Of a DNA stretch of 34,994 bases, positions 8,194 through 17,003 are shown piece by piece (the stretch's first letter is position 1; each line of letters begins with the position of its first letter). Under the pieces are notes generated by a model. That model saw only the letters and a program-made list of their open reading frames with translations. It searched no databases and had not been told where the DNA came from. Where the stretch lies: positions 1-34,994 of the forward strand of contig NZHH01000057.1 in the NCBI GenBank assembly GCA_002691245.1, given 5' to 3'. The translations under genes were made by a program, and so were the position numbers. Origin of the DNA: Methylaequor sp002691245. GTDB lineage: Bacteria; Pseudomonadota; Alphaproteobacteria; Methylaequorales; Methylaequoraceae.

Positions 8194-9430
8194 TATTTCA
8201 GGTAACACGCACATAATTGGAGCAGGATTATCCGGTCTCTCAGCATCGATTCATAGTTTAAATAAGAATAAAGTTGTCAATTTATATGAATCATCAAATG
8301 TTGCCGGAGGTAGATGCAGNTCATTTTACGAAAAAAAATTAAACATAGAAATTGATAATGGAAATCATTTGGTTTTTTCTGCCAACACAAATTTTTACGA
8401 ACTATGTAAAATTGTAAATTCCATTGATAAGATTAAAACTCTNCCACCAGAATTAGCTTTCTATGATTTAATAAATAATGCACATTGGAATCTTGATTTT
8501 AAAGAAATCAAGATGTTAAATCTTGTTTTAGGAAAAATAAGTTTAATACCGAAGACAAAATTATCTGACTACTTTTCTTTGTTAAAGTTTTTATTTGTAA
8601 GCCCTAAAAAAACTGTATTAGAAATTGTTGGAAATTCAAAAATTTTTAAAACTTTCTGGGAGCCNTTAACTTTGGGNATAATGAATACAGCAAGTGNTCT
8701 TGCNTCAGCAAAAATACTCTCAAATGTATTAAAAAAAACTATNTTTAAAGGTCCTGAATTTTGTAATATTTATCAACCAATAACCAANTGGAACGAAACN
8801 ATAATTCAGCCAAGCCTTAAATATCTAGAGAAAAAAGGTTGTAATATAAATTTTAAAAAGAGATTAAGAAATATTGAAACTAATAATGAATATGCAAGTA
8901 ANTTGTTTTTTGATAATGAGGAAATAAATATNGAAAAAGATGATCTAGTNATTTTAGCGATACCNCCAACAAANCTANCTAAATTTTTTCCNAATTTAAA
9001 ACTTCCAAAAGAATACAATTGTATCTTAAATGTTCATTTTAAAATCTCNNATGATATAAAAAAAAAGTTCNATAAAAGNATAATTGGGTTCATAAATACA
9101 AAATCCCACTGGATTTTTATTAAAAATAACTATNTTTCAGTGACTGTNAGTAATGCAAATCATTTTAATGATTATAANTCTGAAAGTATTGCCAAAATNA
9201 TTTGGGATGAGATTTGTTGTTATACCAACGAAATTTTGCCAATCTCAGAATTTCAAGTTGTAAAAGAGAAAAAAGCAACAATGATACAATCTCCGGATAA
9301 TTTTAAATTAATAAGTCAATTAAACTTTCTACCAAGAAACGTAAGAATTTCAGGTGATTGGACACAAAGCGATTTACCCTGTACAATAGAGGGATCTATT
9401 TTATCAGGAAAAAAAGCAGCTAATAATTAA
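8150..9430 (+). CDS. hpnE: Hydroxysqualene dehydroxylase HpnE (FAD amine oxidase family)
   Basis: About 426 aa. HpnE reductively removes the hydroxyl of hydroxysqualene to give squalene, with FAD. The dinucleotide-binding motif THIIGAGLSGLSASIHSL lies at residues 20-37 and is followed by LYESSNVAGGRCxS. The C-terminal FAD motif is RISGDWTQSDLPCTIEGSILSGKKAA. The annotated start is a TTG at 8150 inside hpnD. It places 19 residues before the FAD motif, whereas family members usually start a few residues before it; no ATG, GTG or TTG exists closer, so either the TTG or a rare ATT (8189 or 8195) is used. Overlap with hpnD is 44 nt if the TTG is correct. Many Ns. Confidence 0.88.
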   Translation: MKKLLYSYYFLLGIDISGNTHIIGAGLSGLSASIHSLNKNKVVNLYESSNVAGGRCXSFYEKKLNIEIDNGNHLVFSANTNFYELCKIVNSIDKIKTXPPELAFYDLINNAHWNLDFKEIKMLNLVLGKISLIPKTKLSDYFSLLKFLFVSPKKTVLEIVGNSKIFKTFWEXLTLXIMNTASXLXSAKILSNVLKKTXFKGPEFCNIYQPITXWNEXIIQPSLKYLEKKGCNINFKKRLRNIETNNEYASXLFFDNEEINXEKDDLXILAIXPTXLXKFFXNLKLPKEYNCILNVHFKIXXDIKKKFXKXIIGFINTKSHWIFIKNNYXSVTXSNANHFNDYXSESIAKXIWDEICCYTNEILPISEFQVVKEKKATMIQSPDNFKLISQLNFLPRNVRISGDWTQSDLPCTIEGSILSGKKAANN

Positions 9431-9442
9431 AATCTTTCTAAT

Positions 9443-11353
9443 ATGAATAATCTAAAAAAATTAATTCAAATTAATCAAGACAGATTTAAAAAGTTATTAA
9501 ACAATCAAGAATCAAAAAAACTAAAAGAAGGGTGTTACGTTTATGAGCTTGAGGCCGATACTACAATTCCTTCTGAATTTATAATGATGACGCATTTTTT
9601 TGGTGATATTAACCTAGGGCTTCAAGATAAAATTGTAAAATATATTCGTAAAAAACAAAATAATCAGGGTGGTTGGCCACTATTTCATGAGGGCCCTTCT
9701 GACTTGAGCGCATCAGTTAAAGCATATTTCGCCTTAAAACTTGCAGGAGAAAATGTTGATTCAGAATTTATGGTTAGAGCAAAAAATCTTATTTTAAAAC
9801 TTGGAGGTGCTGAAAAGGTTAATGTTTTTACTAAAATTTCTTTAGCAATGTTTGGCCAAATTTCCTGGGATTCTGTACCATTTATGCCAATAGAAATTAT
9901 CAGATTTCCAAATTGGTTTCCATTTAATATCTATAAAATTTCATACTGGTCTAGAACTGTTCTAGTACCGCTTTTGGTTATAATGCACAGAAAGGTTATT
10001 GCGTCAAACCCTAATAATACCTCAATTAATGAGTTGTTTGTTAATTCTGAAAATAAATTTAAAAAAATTAAGTTAAGTAGTGAAAAAAAACTTTCTTCAA
10101 AAATATTTTTAATTTTTGACGATTTAGCTAGGATGATATTTCCATTATTTCCAAAAAGCTTAAAAAAGAAATGTGAGTTTGACGCAATCAAATGGACAAT
10201 TGAAAGGTTAAACGACAAAGACGGTCTTGGAGGGATTTTTCCTGCAATGGTAAACTCTGTAATAGCACTTCACTCCGTAAATAAAATTAAATACAAAAAA
10301 CAAATAACGTTAGGAAACAAAGCTATATCCAGACTTATAGTTGAAAAAAAGGAGTTTGCTTACTGTCAACCCTGCTTCTCTCCAATTTGGGATTCAGGTT
10401 GGATGGGCATTGTTCATCTTGAAAATGGATTAGTCCCAGATGATCTCACAAATTGGTTTTTAAAAAAGGAAATAAAAACTATTGGGGATTGGTCTCATAA
10501 TAAAACTAATATAAAACCCGGTGGTTGGGCGTTTCAGTTTAACAATAATTATTATCCGGATGTTGATGACACGGCTTTAGTAGGAATGTTTTTGGACAGA
10601 TATAACAAAATTAGAAAAAGGAAAGCAGTCTCAGATGCAATAGAAAGAACAAGAAAATGGATTATCGCAATGCAATCTAAGAATGGTGGATGGGGTGCAT
10701 TTGATATTGACAACACGCATTATCTCCTCAATTCAATACCATTTGCTGATCATGGAGCGCTTCTAGATCCCCCAACTGCTGATGTCTCAGCACGATGTTT
10801 AAGTTTTTTGAAACAANTAAACAATCCAAAAGATGAATTATTCATTAATAAAGCTGTTCATTATTTGCTCTCTCAACAAGAAAGAGATGGAAGTTGGTAT
10901 GGTCGATGGGGCACAAACTATATTTACGGAACTTGGTCAGTTTTGTCTNCGCTAAATCTTGTTGATTTTAATGGAAAAGACAAAGTTTTAGACAAAGCCA
11001 CAAATTATTTAAAAAAGATGCAAAGACCTGACGGTGGATGGGGCGAGGACGGAGCATCATATTATAAGGGCTTTGAAAATACAGTTAAAGAAAGCACACC
11101 CTCACAAACAGCATGGGGAATTATGGGTCTTTTAGCTGCAGGACAGATCCATAGTCCCGAATTAGAAAAAGGNCTNCGATTTCTNACGAATAAAAANCTA
11201 GAATATGAAGAGGATTATTATACTGCNGTTGGATTTCCAAAAGTTTTTTACCTAAAGTATCACGGTTATGCGAAATATTTNCCTCTTTTGGCAATATCCA
11301 AAATAAAAAATCAATTAAAAAAGAATTCNATTTNCCCAGATTATGGAACTTAA
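9443..11353 (+). CDS. shc: Squalene-hopene cyclase
   Basis: 636 aa, normal family length. It cyclises squalene to hopene or diplopterol in one proton-initiated cascade at the inner membrane. The catalytic acid motif DVDDTA (DxDDTA) lies at about residues 373-378. QW repeats that stabilise the barrel are visible as KKQNNQGGWP (about 70), MQSKNGGWGAFD (about 410), QQERDGSWYGRWG (about 480) and MQRPDGGWGED (about 530). The C-terminus carries ESTPSQTAWGIMGLLAAG and a GFPKVFYLKYHGY ending, both typical of SHC. ATG start 12 nt after hpnE; the end overlaps hpnG by 11 nt. Also called hpnF. Confidence 0.96.
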   Translation: MNNLKKLIQINQDRFKKLLNNQESKKLKEGCYVYELEADTTIPSEFIMMTHFFGDINLGLQDKIVKYIRKKQNNQGGWPLFHEGPSDLSASVKAYFALKLAGENVDSEFMVRAKNLILKLGGAEKVNVFTKISLAMFGQISWDSVPFMPIEIIRFPNWFPFNIYKISYWSRTVLVPLLVIMHRKVIASNPNNTSINELFVNSENKFKKIKLSSEKKLSSKIFLIFDDLARMIFPLFPKSLKKKCEFDAIKWTIERLNDKDGLGGIFPAMVNSVIALHSVNKIKYKKQITLGNKAISRLIVEKKEFAYCQPCFSPIWDSGWMGIVHLENGLVPDDLTNWFLKKEIKTIGDWSHNKTNIKPGGWAFQFNNNYYPDVDDTALVGMFLDRYNKIRKRKAVSDAIERTRKWIIAMQSKNGGWGAFDIDNTHYLLNSIPFADHGALLDPPTADVSARCLSFLKQXNNPKDELFINKAVHYLLSQQERDGSWYGRWGTNYIYGTWSVLSXLNLVDFNGKDKVLDKATNYLKKMQRPDGGWGEDGASYYKGFENTVKESTPSQTAWGIMGLLAAGQIHSPELEKXXRFXTNKXLEYEEDYYTXVGFPKVFYLKYHGYAKYXPLLAISKIKNQLKKNXIXPDYGT

Positions 11354-12014
11354 AAAAAAATTCAAAAGGATCGGTTTTATTTTCGGATTAAANAGAGAGA
11401 TGAAACTAGTTTCNTATAAANATAATNATATAGTTTGTGTTTATGGTTATGGGAAGGCTTCAAAAAACGCAACACAAGAACTAATAAAGTTAGGTGTAGA
11501 NATNGTNTTTAATTTTGGNTTTGCTGGNTCCATCTCTNAAAACTTAAANAATGGNGACGTNGTATTCATAAATCAAATTTTCAATGAAAAAAAAGAAANA
11601 CTGTCGATTTTTAAATTTGATAGGAGTTTACTTAGAAATTTAGAAAAAAATTTTAGATTTGTTAAAGGTAATTTACTTACAGTTGACAAAATAATAAATC
11701 ATAAGAAAAAAAAATTAAGTTTGGCAAAAAAGTTTAAATCAATCTCCGTAATTGACATGGAAGCTTTTCATATTAAAAAAGAACTTCTTAAAGCTAAAAT
11801 TCCTATGATATCTTTAAAAGTTATATTTGATGATCTTTCTTTTGATATACCTATGTTTATACAAGAATGTATTAATGTTGATGGAGATCTAAAAATGGAA
11901 GCTTTTTTGAGAAAGTTGGCACTTAATCCATTAATTATATTTGACCTTATAAGGTTAAATACTAAGTTTCTTAAAAGTAAAAAGGTTCTTAAAGGTTTAA
12001 TTAATAACATTTAA
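11343..12014 (+). CDS. hpnG: Hopanoid-associated phosphorylase HpnG
   Basis: 223 aa, purine nucleoside phosphorylase superfamily. HpnG removes adenine from adenosylhopane, the step after HpnH in making extended (C35) hopanoids. The N-terminus GFIFGLxREMKL and VCVYGYGKASKNATQEL match the family's substrate pocket, and SVIDMEAFHI (about residue 137) is the glutamate-bearing SxxDMEx motif of nucleoside phosphorylases, followed by SLKVIFDDL. Assignment rests on the position directly after shc and on these motifs. Translation is coupled to shc by an 11-nt overlap. Its stop lies only 9 bp from the stop of the convergent hpnH. Some residues are masked by Ns. Confidence 0.85.
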   Translation: MELKKKFKRIGFIFGLXREMKLVXYKXNXIVCVYGYGKASKNATQELIKLGVXXXFNFXFAXSISXNLXNXDXVFINQIFNEKKEXLSIFKFDRSLLRNLEKNFRFVKGNLLTVDKIINHKKKKLSLAKKFKSISVIDMEAFHIKKELLKAKIPMISLKVIFDDLSFDIPMFIQECINVDGDLKMEAFLRKLALNPLIIFDLIRLNTKFLKSKKVLKGLINNI

Positions 12015-12023
12015 GACTAACAG

Positions 12024-13223
12024 TTATTTTGTTTTTTTTGCTAGATCGCTTTTTGGATTGATAGCTGCACCAGCGGACTGTATGGGGAAATTGTTCGCTT
12101 CATTCTGTTTTTGGGCATGCAGTTTCTTCATCATATCGCTTACATGAGTGTCATGAAAAAAGTCTGGATCTCTTGATTTACTAATATCAATTTCTTCGGC
12201 CATTGCTCCCTCTGTCTTTGGCCCTTTCAACGCAACCGATGCAGCTTTAAGAGGGTTTGTAAAAACATCTGTTACAGCTGATGCTTCATAGCCGCAGTGC
12301 GCCATGCAGTCAGAACACTTGTCATAGTTTCCAGTGCCATATTTATCCCATTCAGTATCATTCATGAGTTCGTTAAAAGTTTCTACATACCCTTCTCCAA
12401 GAAGATAACAGGGTTTCTGCCAACCAAAAATATTTCTTGTTGGATTTCCCCAAGGAGTACACTTGTATGATTGATTTCCAGCAAGAAAGTCAAGATATAG
12501 ACCTGAATGACTGAAATCCCACTTTTTAAAATCTTGCGATTTAAAAACTTTTCTAAAGAAATTTTTGGTGTTAGATCTTTTAATAAAATGTTCTTGATCA
12601 GGTGCCCTTTCGTAAGCAAAACCGGGTGAGATAGTTATGCCATCAACTTTAAGTTCGTCTGTTACATAGTTCAGAAATTTTTGCAACCCATTTTCTTCAG
12701 CTGTGTCAAAAATTGTACAATTCACATTACATCTAAACCCTAATGATTTTGCTTTTTTGATAGCAGATACGCATCTATCAAAAACTCCATCTTGACAAAC
12801 TGCTTTGTCATGCTCATCTTTCATACCGTCCAGATGAACTGACCAAGTAAAATATGGGCTGGGTTTATAATCAGCAAGTTTTTTTTCCATTAAAACTGCA
12901 TTAGTGCATAGATATACAAATTTTTTTCTTTTAATAAGTTCTCTAACAATTTCTGGCATTTCTTTGTGGATTAGCGGTTCACCTCCAGGAATTGAAACTA
13001 TAGGCGCTCCACATTCTTCAACAGAGTCAATGCATTCTTGAGTGGAGAGTCTTTGATTTAAAATCTCTTTAGGGTAATCAATTTTACCACACCCAGCGCA
13101 TGCTAGATTACATCGAAAAAGGGGTTCTAGCATCAAAACGAGTGGATATTTTGATTTTCCAAGAATCTTTTGTTTGAGTATGTAAGAACCTACTCTAATC
13201 TGTTGTATTAAAGGTATACCCAT
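12024..13223 (-). CDS. hpnH: Adenosyl-hopene transferase HpnH (radical SAM)
   Basis: 399 aa. HpnH attaches a 5'-deoxyadenosyl group to hopene, making adenosylhopane. The radical SAM cluster motif CxxxCxxC is C38, C42, C45 in FRCNLACAGCGK. PGGEP near residue 80 is the SAM-binding glycine motif, and CTNAVLM and SVHLDGMKDEHD follow. A C-terminal cysteine-rich stretch (KCSDCMAHCGYEAS near residue 305) may bind another group. Its start MGIPLIQQIRVGSYI is typical of HpnH. ATG start at 13223; 37 bp separate it from ispH upstream on the same strand. Convergent with hpnG, with no room for a terminator between the two stops. Composition is less AT-rich than in the neighbouring hpn genes. Confidence 0.95.
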   Translation of the reverse strand: MGIPLIQQIRVGSYILKQKILGKSKYPLVLMLEPLFRCNLACAGCGKIDYPKEILNQRLSTQECIDSVEECGAPIVSIPGGEPLIHKEMPEIVRELIKRKKFVYLCTNAVLMEKKLADYKPSPYFTWSVHLDGMKDEHDKAVCQDGVFDRCVSAIKKAKSLGFRCNVNCTIFDTAEENGLQKFLNYVTDELKVDGITISPGFAYERAPDQEHFIKRSNTKNFFRKVFKSQDFKKWDFSHSGLYLDFLAGNQSYKCTPWGNPTRNIFGWQKPCYLLGEGYVETFNELMNDTEWDKYGTGNYDKCSDCMAHCGYEASAVTDVFTNPLKAASVALKGPKTEGAMAEEIDISKSRDPDFFHDTHVSDMMKKLHAQKQNEANNFPIQSAGAAINPKSDLAKKTK

Positions 13224-13260
13224 AAATTATTATTAAATTATTGTAATTAAAATGTAAAGA

Positions 13261-14229
13261 CTAATTTATCGCCTCTATATTTGTAAGTTCTCTAGGAAGT
13301 TTGAATACAATGTTTTCCTCTATTCCAGGTCTCTTTTCAATTTTGATTTCTCTGAAGGAGGAAATCCTATTTATCACTTCTTTCACTAGTTCATCTGGAG
13401 TTGACGCACCCGAAGAAATACCAATTGATTCGACATTATCAAACCATTTTCTATCTAGATCGTCTGCTGTTTCAATAAGATAAGTGTCTACTCCTGATTC
13501 TTCTCCTAAGTCTCGCAGTCTGTTTGAGTTCGAACTATTTTTAGCCCCTACAACCAAAATTAGGTTTACGTGATCAACAAGGTCTCTTACTGCAGATTGT
13601 CTGTTTTGAGTAGCATAACATATATCTTTTACATCAGGCCCTTCAATAGATGGGAATCTCCTTTTCAAAGCATTTATTACCACTTTTGTATCGTCGACAG
13701 AGAGTGTTGTTTGACTGATATAGGAGAGTTTATTTGGATTTCTTACCTTAAGCTTAAAAACATCTTCTGTGTTTGATACCAGATAAACATCTCCGGAAAT
13801 TCTTCCCATTGTACCTACAACCTCTGGATGACCTTCATGTCCAATTAAAATTACTTCATAACCTTTAGATGAGTATCTCTGTCCCTCTTTGTGAACTTTA
13901 GCAACTAATGGGCATGTTGCGTCAAGAATAGGAAGTTTTCTATCTTTAGCTGTATCTTCAATTTTCTGAGCAACACCATGAGCACTAAATATAGTTACTG
14001 CACCTGGAGGTATTTGATCAAGCTCTTGGACAAAAATTGCACCTTTAGAGCTCAGATTATTAACAACCCTTTTATTGTGGACAATTTCATGTCTAACATA
14101 GACAGGAGGACCATAAATTTTTAAAGCTCTTTCAACAATCTCTATTGCTCTTTCAACTCCAGCGCAAAATCCTCTTGGTTGAGCTAAAAACACTTTCAAA
14201 GTTCTAAGATTTTTTTTTCTGATATTCAT
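13261..14229 (-). CDS. ispH: 4-hydroxy-3-methylbut-2-enyl diphosphate reductase (IspH/LytB)
   Basis: 322 aa from the chosen start. It is the last MEP pathway enzyme, making IPP and DMAPP with a [4Fe-4S] cluster. The three cluster cysteines are in PRGFCAGVERAIE (C22), LDATCPLVAKVHKE and DICYATQNRQ. GHEGHPEVVGTMG and the catalytic TTLSVDDT region are also present, with SGASTPDELV near the end. A longer frame would begin at a TTG (14262) inside hpnA; the ATG at 14229 was chosen because it puts the conserved core close to the N-terminus and removes the overlap. Lies between hpnA and hpnH, so both ends of the MEP pathway (dxs and ispH) are in the hopanoid locus. Confidence 0.96.
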   Translation of the reverse strand: MNIRKKNLRTLKVFLAQPRGFCAGVERAIEIVERALKIYGPPVYVRHEIVHNKRVVNNLSSKGAIFVQELDQIPPGAVTIFSAHGVAQKIEDTAKDRKLPILDATCPLVAKVHKEGQRYSSKGYEVILIGHEGHPEVVGTMGRISGDVYLVSNTEDVFKLKVRNPNKLSYISQTTLSVDDTKVVINALKRRFPSIEGPDVKDICYATQNRQSAVRDLVDHVNLILVVGAKNSSNSNRLRDLGEESGVDTYLIETADDLDRKWFDNVESIGISSGASTPDELVKEVINRISSFREIKIEKRPGIEENIVFKLPRELTNIEAIN

Positions 14230-14236
14230 AACGTTA

Positions 14237-15226
14237 TCACTTAAACTTTCTAAACCATTCAACTGAATCCTTTATAGCATTTTTTGCAGATCCAGGTCTA
14301 TAAAGAAGTTTCTTTTTTGCCTTATCAGAAGTAAAAAACATTTTTTTTGTAGACATTTTTAAACCATCAACTGTTAATGTAGGGGTATTGTTAATAAAAA
14401 ATGTCGAGAAAAACTCATTTAAATACGCAATTGGTATTAGATAGGTTGGATTAAGTTTAATTTTAACCTTGGGTTTATCTATCAATTCTGAAATGTTATC
14501 AAGGAAATCTTTAAAATTTAAATTTTCCCCTCCAAGAATGTATTTCTCTCCAACTTTACCGTATTTTAAAGCAAGAAAGTGTCCTTCAGCTACATCATCA
14601 ACGTGCACGATATTTAATCCAGTATCTACGTAGGCAGGCATTTTATTTTTTAGCATATCATATATTATTTTTCCAGTTGGAGTTGGCTTAATATCACCTG
14701 GACCAATTGGAGTTGAAGGGTTAACAATGATGCATTCTAAACCTTTTTTTTTTATAAGTCTCATCACAATTTTTTCTGCTAAATATTTGGATTTTTTATA
14801 GTCTCCAATCATGTCACTAAAGTGGACTTTGGAATCTTCATTAGAAATTTTTTCTGACTCAATCCCAAGAGTCGCAACACTAGAAGTGTATATAAGTTTT
14901 TTTTTATATTTTAATACTTTTAAACAAACGTTTTCTGTCCCTCTTACATTTGAATCATAAAGTTGTCGGGGGTTTTTTGCCCATAACCTGTAGTCGGCAG
15001 CAACATGAAAAACAAAATCGGAATTTTTTATTGGTTGGTCAAGACTATTACTATCTGTGAGGTCTCCATAAAAAAAATTAATTTTGGATTTAACTCTATC
15101 CAAATTCTTCAGATTTGTATCATTTCTTACAAATACGTTAACTTTAAAATTCTTTTTTAAAGCTAGTTTAACTATTGACGAGCCCAAAAATCCATTAGCA
15201 CCCGTGATGAGTATTTTTTTATTCAT
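14237..15226 (-). CDS. hpnA: Hopanoid-associated sugar epimerase/dehydratase HpnA (extended SDR)
   Basis: 329 aa. The extended short-chain dehydrogenase fold shows the NAD(P)-binding GxxGxxG (ITGANGFLGSS, residues 7-17), DLTD, the conserved FHVAADYRLW, a catalytic YKKSKYLAEK (YxxxK) and IVNPSTPIGPGDIKPTPTG. These last two strings are characteristic of HpnA. Its exact reaction in hopanoid side-chain building is not settled in the family. The ATG at 15226 was preferred to a TTG at 15247 because MNKKILITGANG is the usual beginning. It starts a minus-strand unit hpnA-ispH-hpnH and lies 79 bp after fhcC, which is on the same strand, so read-through from the C1 genes is possible. Confidence 0.9.
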   Translation of the reverse strand: MNKKILITGANGFLGSSIVKLALKKNFKVNVFVRNDTNLKNLDRVKSKINFFYGDLTDSNSLDQPIKNSDFVFHVAADYRLWAKNPRQLYDSNVRGTENVCLKVLKYKKKLIYTSSVATLGIESEKISNEDSKVHFSDMIGDYKKSKYLAEKIVMRLIKKKGLECIIVNPSTPIGPGDIKPTPTGKIIYDMLKNKMPAYVDTGLNIVHVDDVAEGHFLALKYGKVGEKYILGGENLNFKDFLDNISELIDKPKVKIKLNPTYLIPIAYLNEFFSTFFINNTPTLTVDGLKMSTKKMFFTSDKAKKKLLYRPGSAKNAIKDSVEWFRKFK

Positions 15227-15305
15227 TTTTTTATAGATTACAGACAATACATAATCAATGAAAACATAATTACCTAATTTTTTTCAAATAAAAATATAAA
15301 AGAAT

Positions 15306-16121
15306 TTAATTCTCGACAAATATTTCTCCATTTCCATTAACTTTTGTGTCACCAAAATATCTAATAACTGATTTGCTATTTTTAAATATTTTAAGTTTAT
15401 ATTTTTTATTAATATAATTATTTAATGTTTCAAAAAAACTAAACGATGCAAAACCAACTTCTCTAAAATTGTCTCTACAAAACTGAATATTATTGACAAA
15501 AATTGAGCCTCTTTTCATTCCCATTCCAAAATTTTTTCCTATGCTTTTTCTGAGAATGACAGTTCCAGCTACCATATTGTTGCAACCAAAATTTTCAAGG
15601 TCTGAGTTTACATAAATCAATCCCCTTCTCATGTTTAATGCTAAATAATTTCTGGCTTTTCCAGACACAATTATTTCTCCGCCGTTCATTCCTACTTTTC
15701 CTCCTGGAAGAGGAGAACCTAAAAAATCCAGTACATTTTTTTTTACTAGAATATTTCCTCCAGTCATCTCGGAGCCAACGAAATTTTCTGCAGAACCTTT
15801 AATACTTATATTTCCACCTGACATTTTTGCACCAAGAAAAGACCCTACATCCCCATATATTTTCAAACTTCCCTTATCCCATCTCCATCCTATATAGTCA
15901 CAATTATGATTTGTACCAAAAATCTCAATTTCTATTTCTTCTTTTGAAATATCATTCATTTCTATATCAAATAACTCTCCAAGTTTAATTTGAGTATTTC
16001 CATATAAAACTTTAATATTTAAAATTGAATTATAATTGCTATTACCATTTAGCAAACTAAGATTCCGCAGATCCAGGTTTTTATCAAGCTTCTGTTTAGA
16101 TATTAGTTTTATTTTTTTCAT
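15306..16121 (-). CDS. fhcC: Formyltransferase/hydrolase complex subunit C (FhcC)
   Basis: 271 aa, related to formylmethanofuran dehydrogenase subunit C. In methylotrophs the FhcABCD complex moves the formyl group from H4MPT to methylofuran and hydrolyses it to formate. Between about residues 85 and 200 there is a beta-helix of repeats (GSFLGAKMSGGNISIKG, NFVGSEMTGG, DFLGSPLPGG, NYLALNMRRG, NFGCNNMVAG, NFGMGMKRG), the FwdC/GXGXG pattern. The start overlaps the fhcD stop as ATGA (16118-16121), so it is translationally coupled and last in the pcd-fhcB-fhcD-fhcC order. It is a structural subunit without catalytic residues. Confidence 0.93.
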   Translation of the reverse strand: MKKIKLISKQKLDKNLDLRNLSLLNGNSNYNSILNIKVLYGNTQIKLGELFDIEMNDISKEEIEIEIFGTNHNCDYIGWRWDKGSLKIYGDVGSFLGAKMSGGNISIKGSAENFVGSEMTGGNILVKKNVLDFLGSPLPGGKVGMNGGEIIVSGKARNYLALNMRRGLIYVNSDLENFGCNNMVAGTVILRKSIGKNFGMGMKRGSIFVNNIQFCRDNFREVGFASFSFFETLNNYINKKYKLKIFKNSKSVIRYFGDTKVNGNGEIFVEN

Positions 16122-17002
16122 TTAACTATTGACCTTAATTTAAATAAGTATGGTCCTAATTTACCCCCATAATTCCCTGCTGATATTCTTTTTATACCAA
16201 ACGTATTTTTAGAATTAATAATTTCAGATATACCTAATTTAATTGCCAACTCTATATCTTTTTGATGAATACCATCTATTACAATTTCTAATACACTGTT
16301 TATTTTTTTATCCAATTTTGATTGGACTATACCTCTAAGATTTGGACAATACTCAAAGTTAGTTGATGCAATTAAATCTTTATATTTTGATCCAACTTTT
16401 GAACCCGATCTAACTATTCCACCAGGGAATGGTAAAATAACATTTCTAATTTTACTAATTTTCTTGACAGCTAATTCGGCAGCAAAAAGAACACCCTCAA
16501 TGTTTTCACCAAGAATTAAAAAATTTCCTCCGCCAATACCGTCCATTTGGTAAGCAAAATCGGCACATAGAAATTCTCCATCCATAACTGGAATTCTCCA
16601 AAACCTTTTATTTCCAATAATTTTGGATATTTGGTAACCATCTCCAAAATATCTCAAAGCATTCCCTAACGGTATTTTTACATCTCCAGAATTTCCAGAA
16701 AATACTGAAGAGGTTGGGCTTGTCATAATACACTGTCCAGTTCTGTTAAGAATCTGCTTTGCTAATTCTTTAGACGACATCGAGAAAATTAATACTGACA
16801 CACCTGGTCTTCCATCAGGTGTTTGACTTGGTAATAGATTTGATTCTATTCCAGCTTCACATCCGCAGGCAATAACAGAAGTAGCAAACCCACAAAAGGA
16901 ATTAGCTGCTTGAAACGCCCAATTTTTATTGTAAGCAGTAATTATCAATCTCGAGGCTTTCATTGGAAAAGCTTCAGCAAATGTATCTTCAACTTCAATC
17001 AT
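16118..17002 (-). CDS. fhcD: Formylmethanofuran:H4MPT formyltransferase (FhcD/Ftr)
   Basis: 294 aa, normal length. It transfers the formyl group between 5-formyl-H4MPT and methylofuran. Conserved Ftr strings are EDTFAEAFPMKASRLIITA at the N-terminus, ANSFCGFATSVIACGCEAGIE, LPSQTPDGRPGVSVLIF, RTGQCIMTSPTSSVF and MDGEFLCADFAYQMDGIGGGNF. The C-terminal lobe has FPGGIVRSGSKVGSKYK and ISAGNYGGKLGPYLFKL. ATG start one base after the fhcB stop; its own stop overlaps fhcC by 4 nt. In other methylotrophs fhcA sits on the fhcB side of this gene; here fhcB is the direct neighbour. Confidence 0.96.
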   Translation of the reverse strand: MIEVEDTFAEAFPMKASRLIITAYNKNWAFQAANSFCGFATSVIACGCEAGIESNLLPSQTPDGRPGVSVLIFSMSSKELAKQILNRTGQCIMTSPTSSVFSGNSGDVKIPLGNALRYFGDGYQISKIIGNKRFWRIPVMDGEFLCADFAYQMDGIGGGNFLILGENIEGVLFAAELAVKKISKIRNVILPFPGGIVRSGSKVGSKYKDLIASTNFEYCPNLRGIVQSKLDKKINSVLEIVIDGIHQKDIELAIKLGISEIINSKNTFGIKRISAGNYGGKLGPYLFKLRSIVK

Positions 17003-17003
17003 T

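Noticed and set aside
14229..14262. Longer ispH with a TTG start inside hpnA
   Set aside because: The extra eleven residues have no family support and an ATG at 14229 gives the usual N-terminus.
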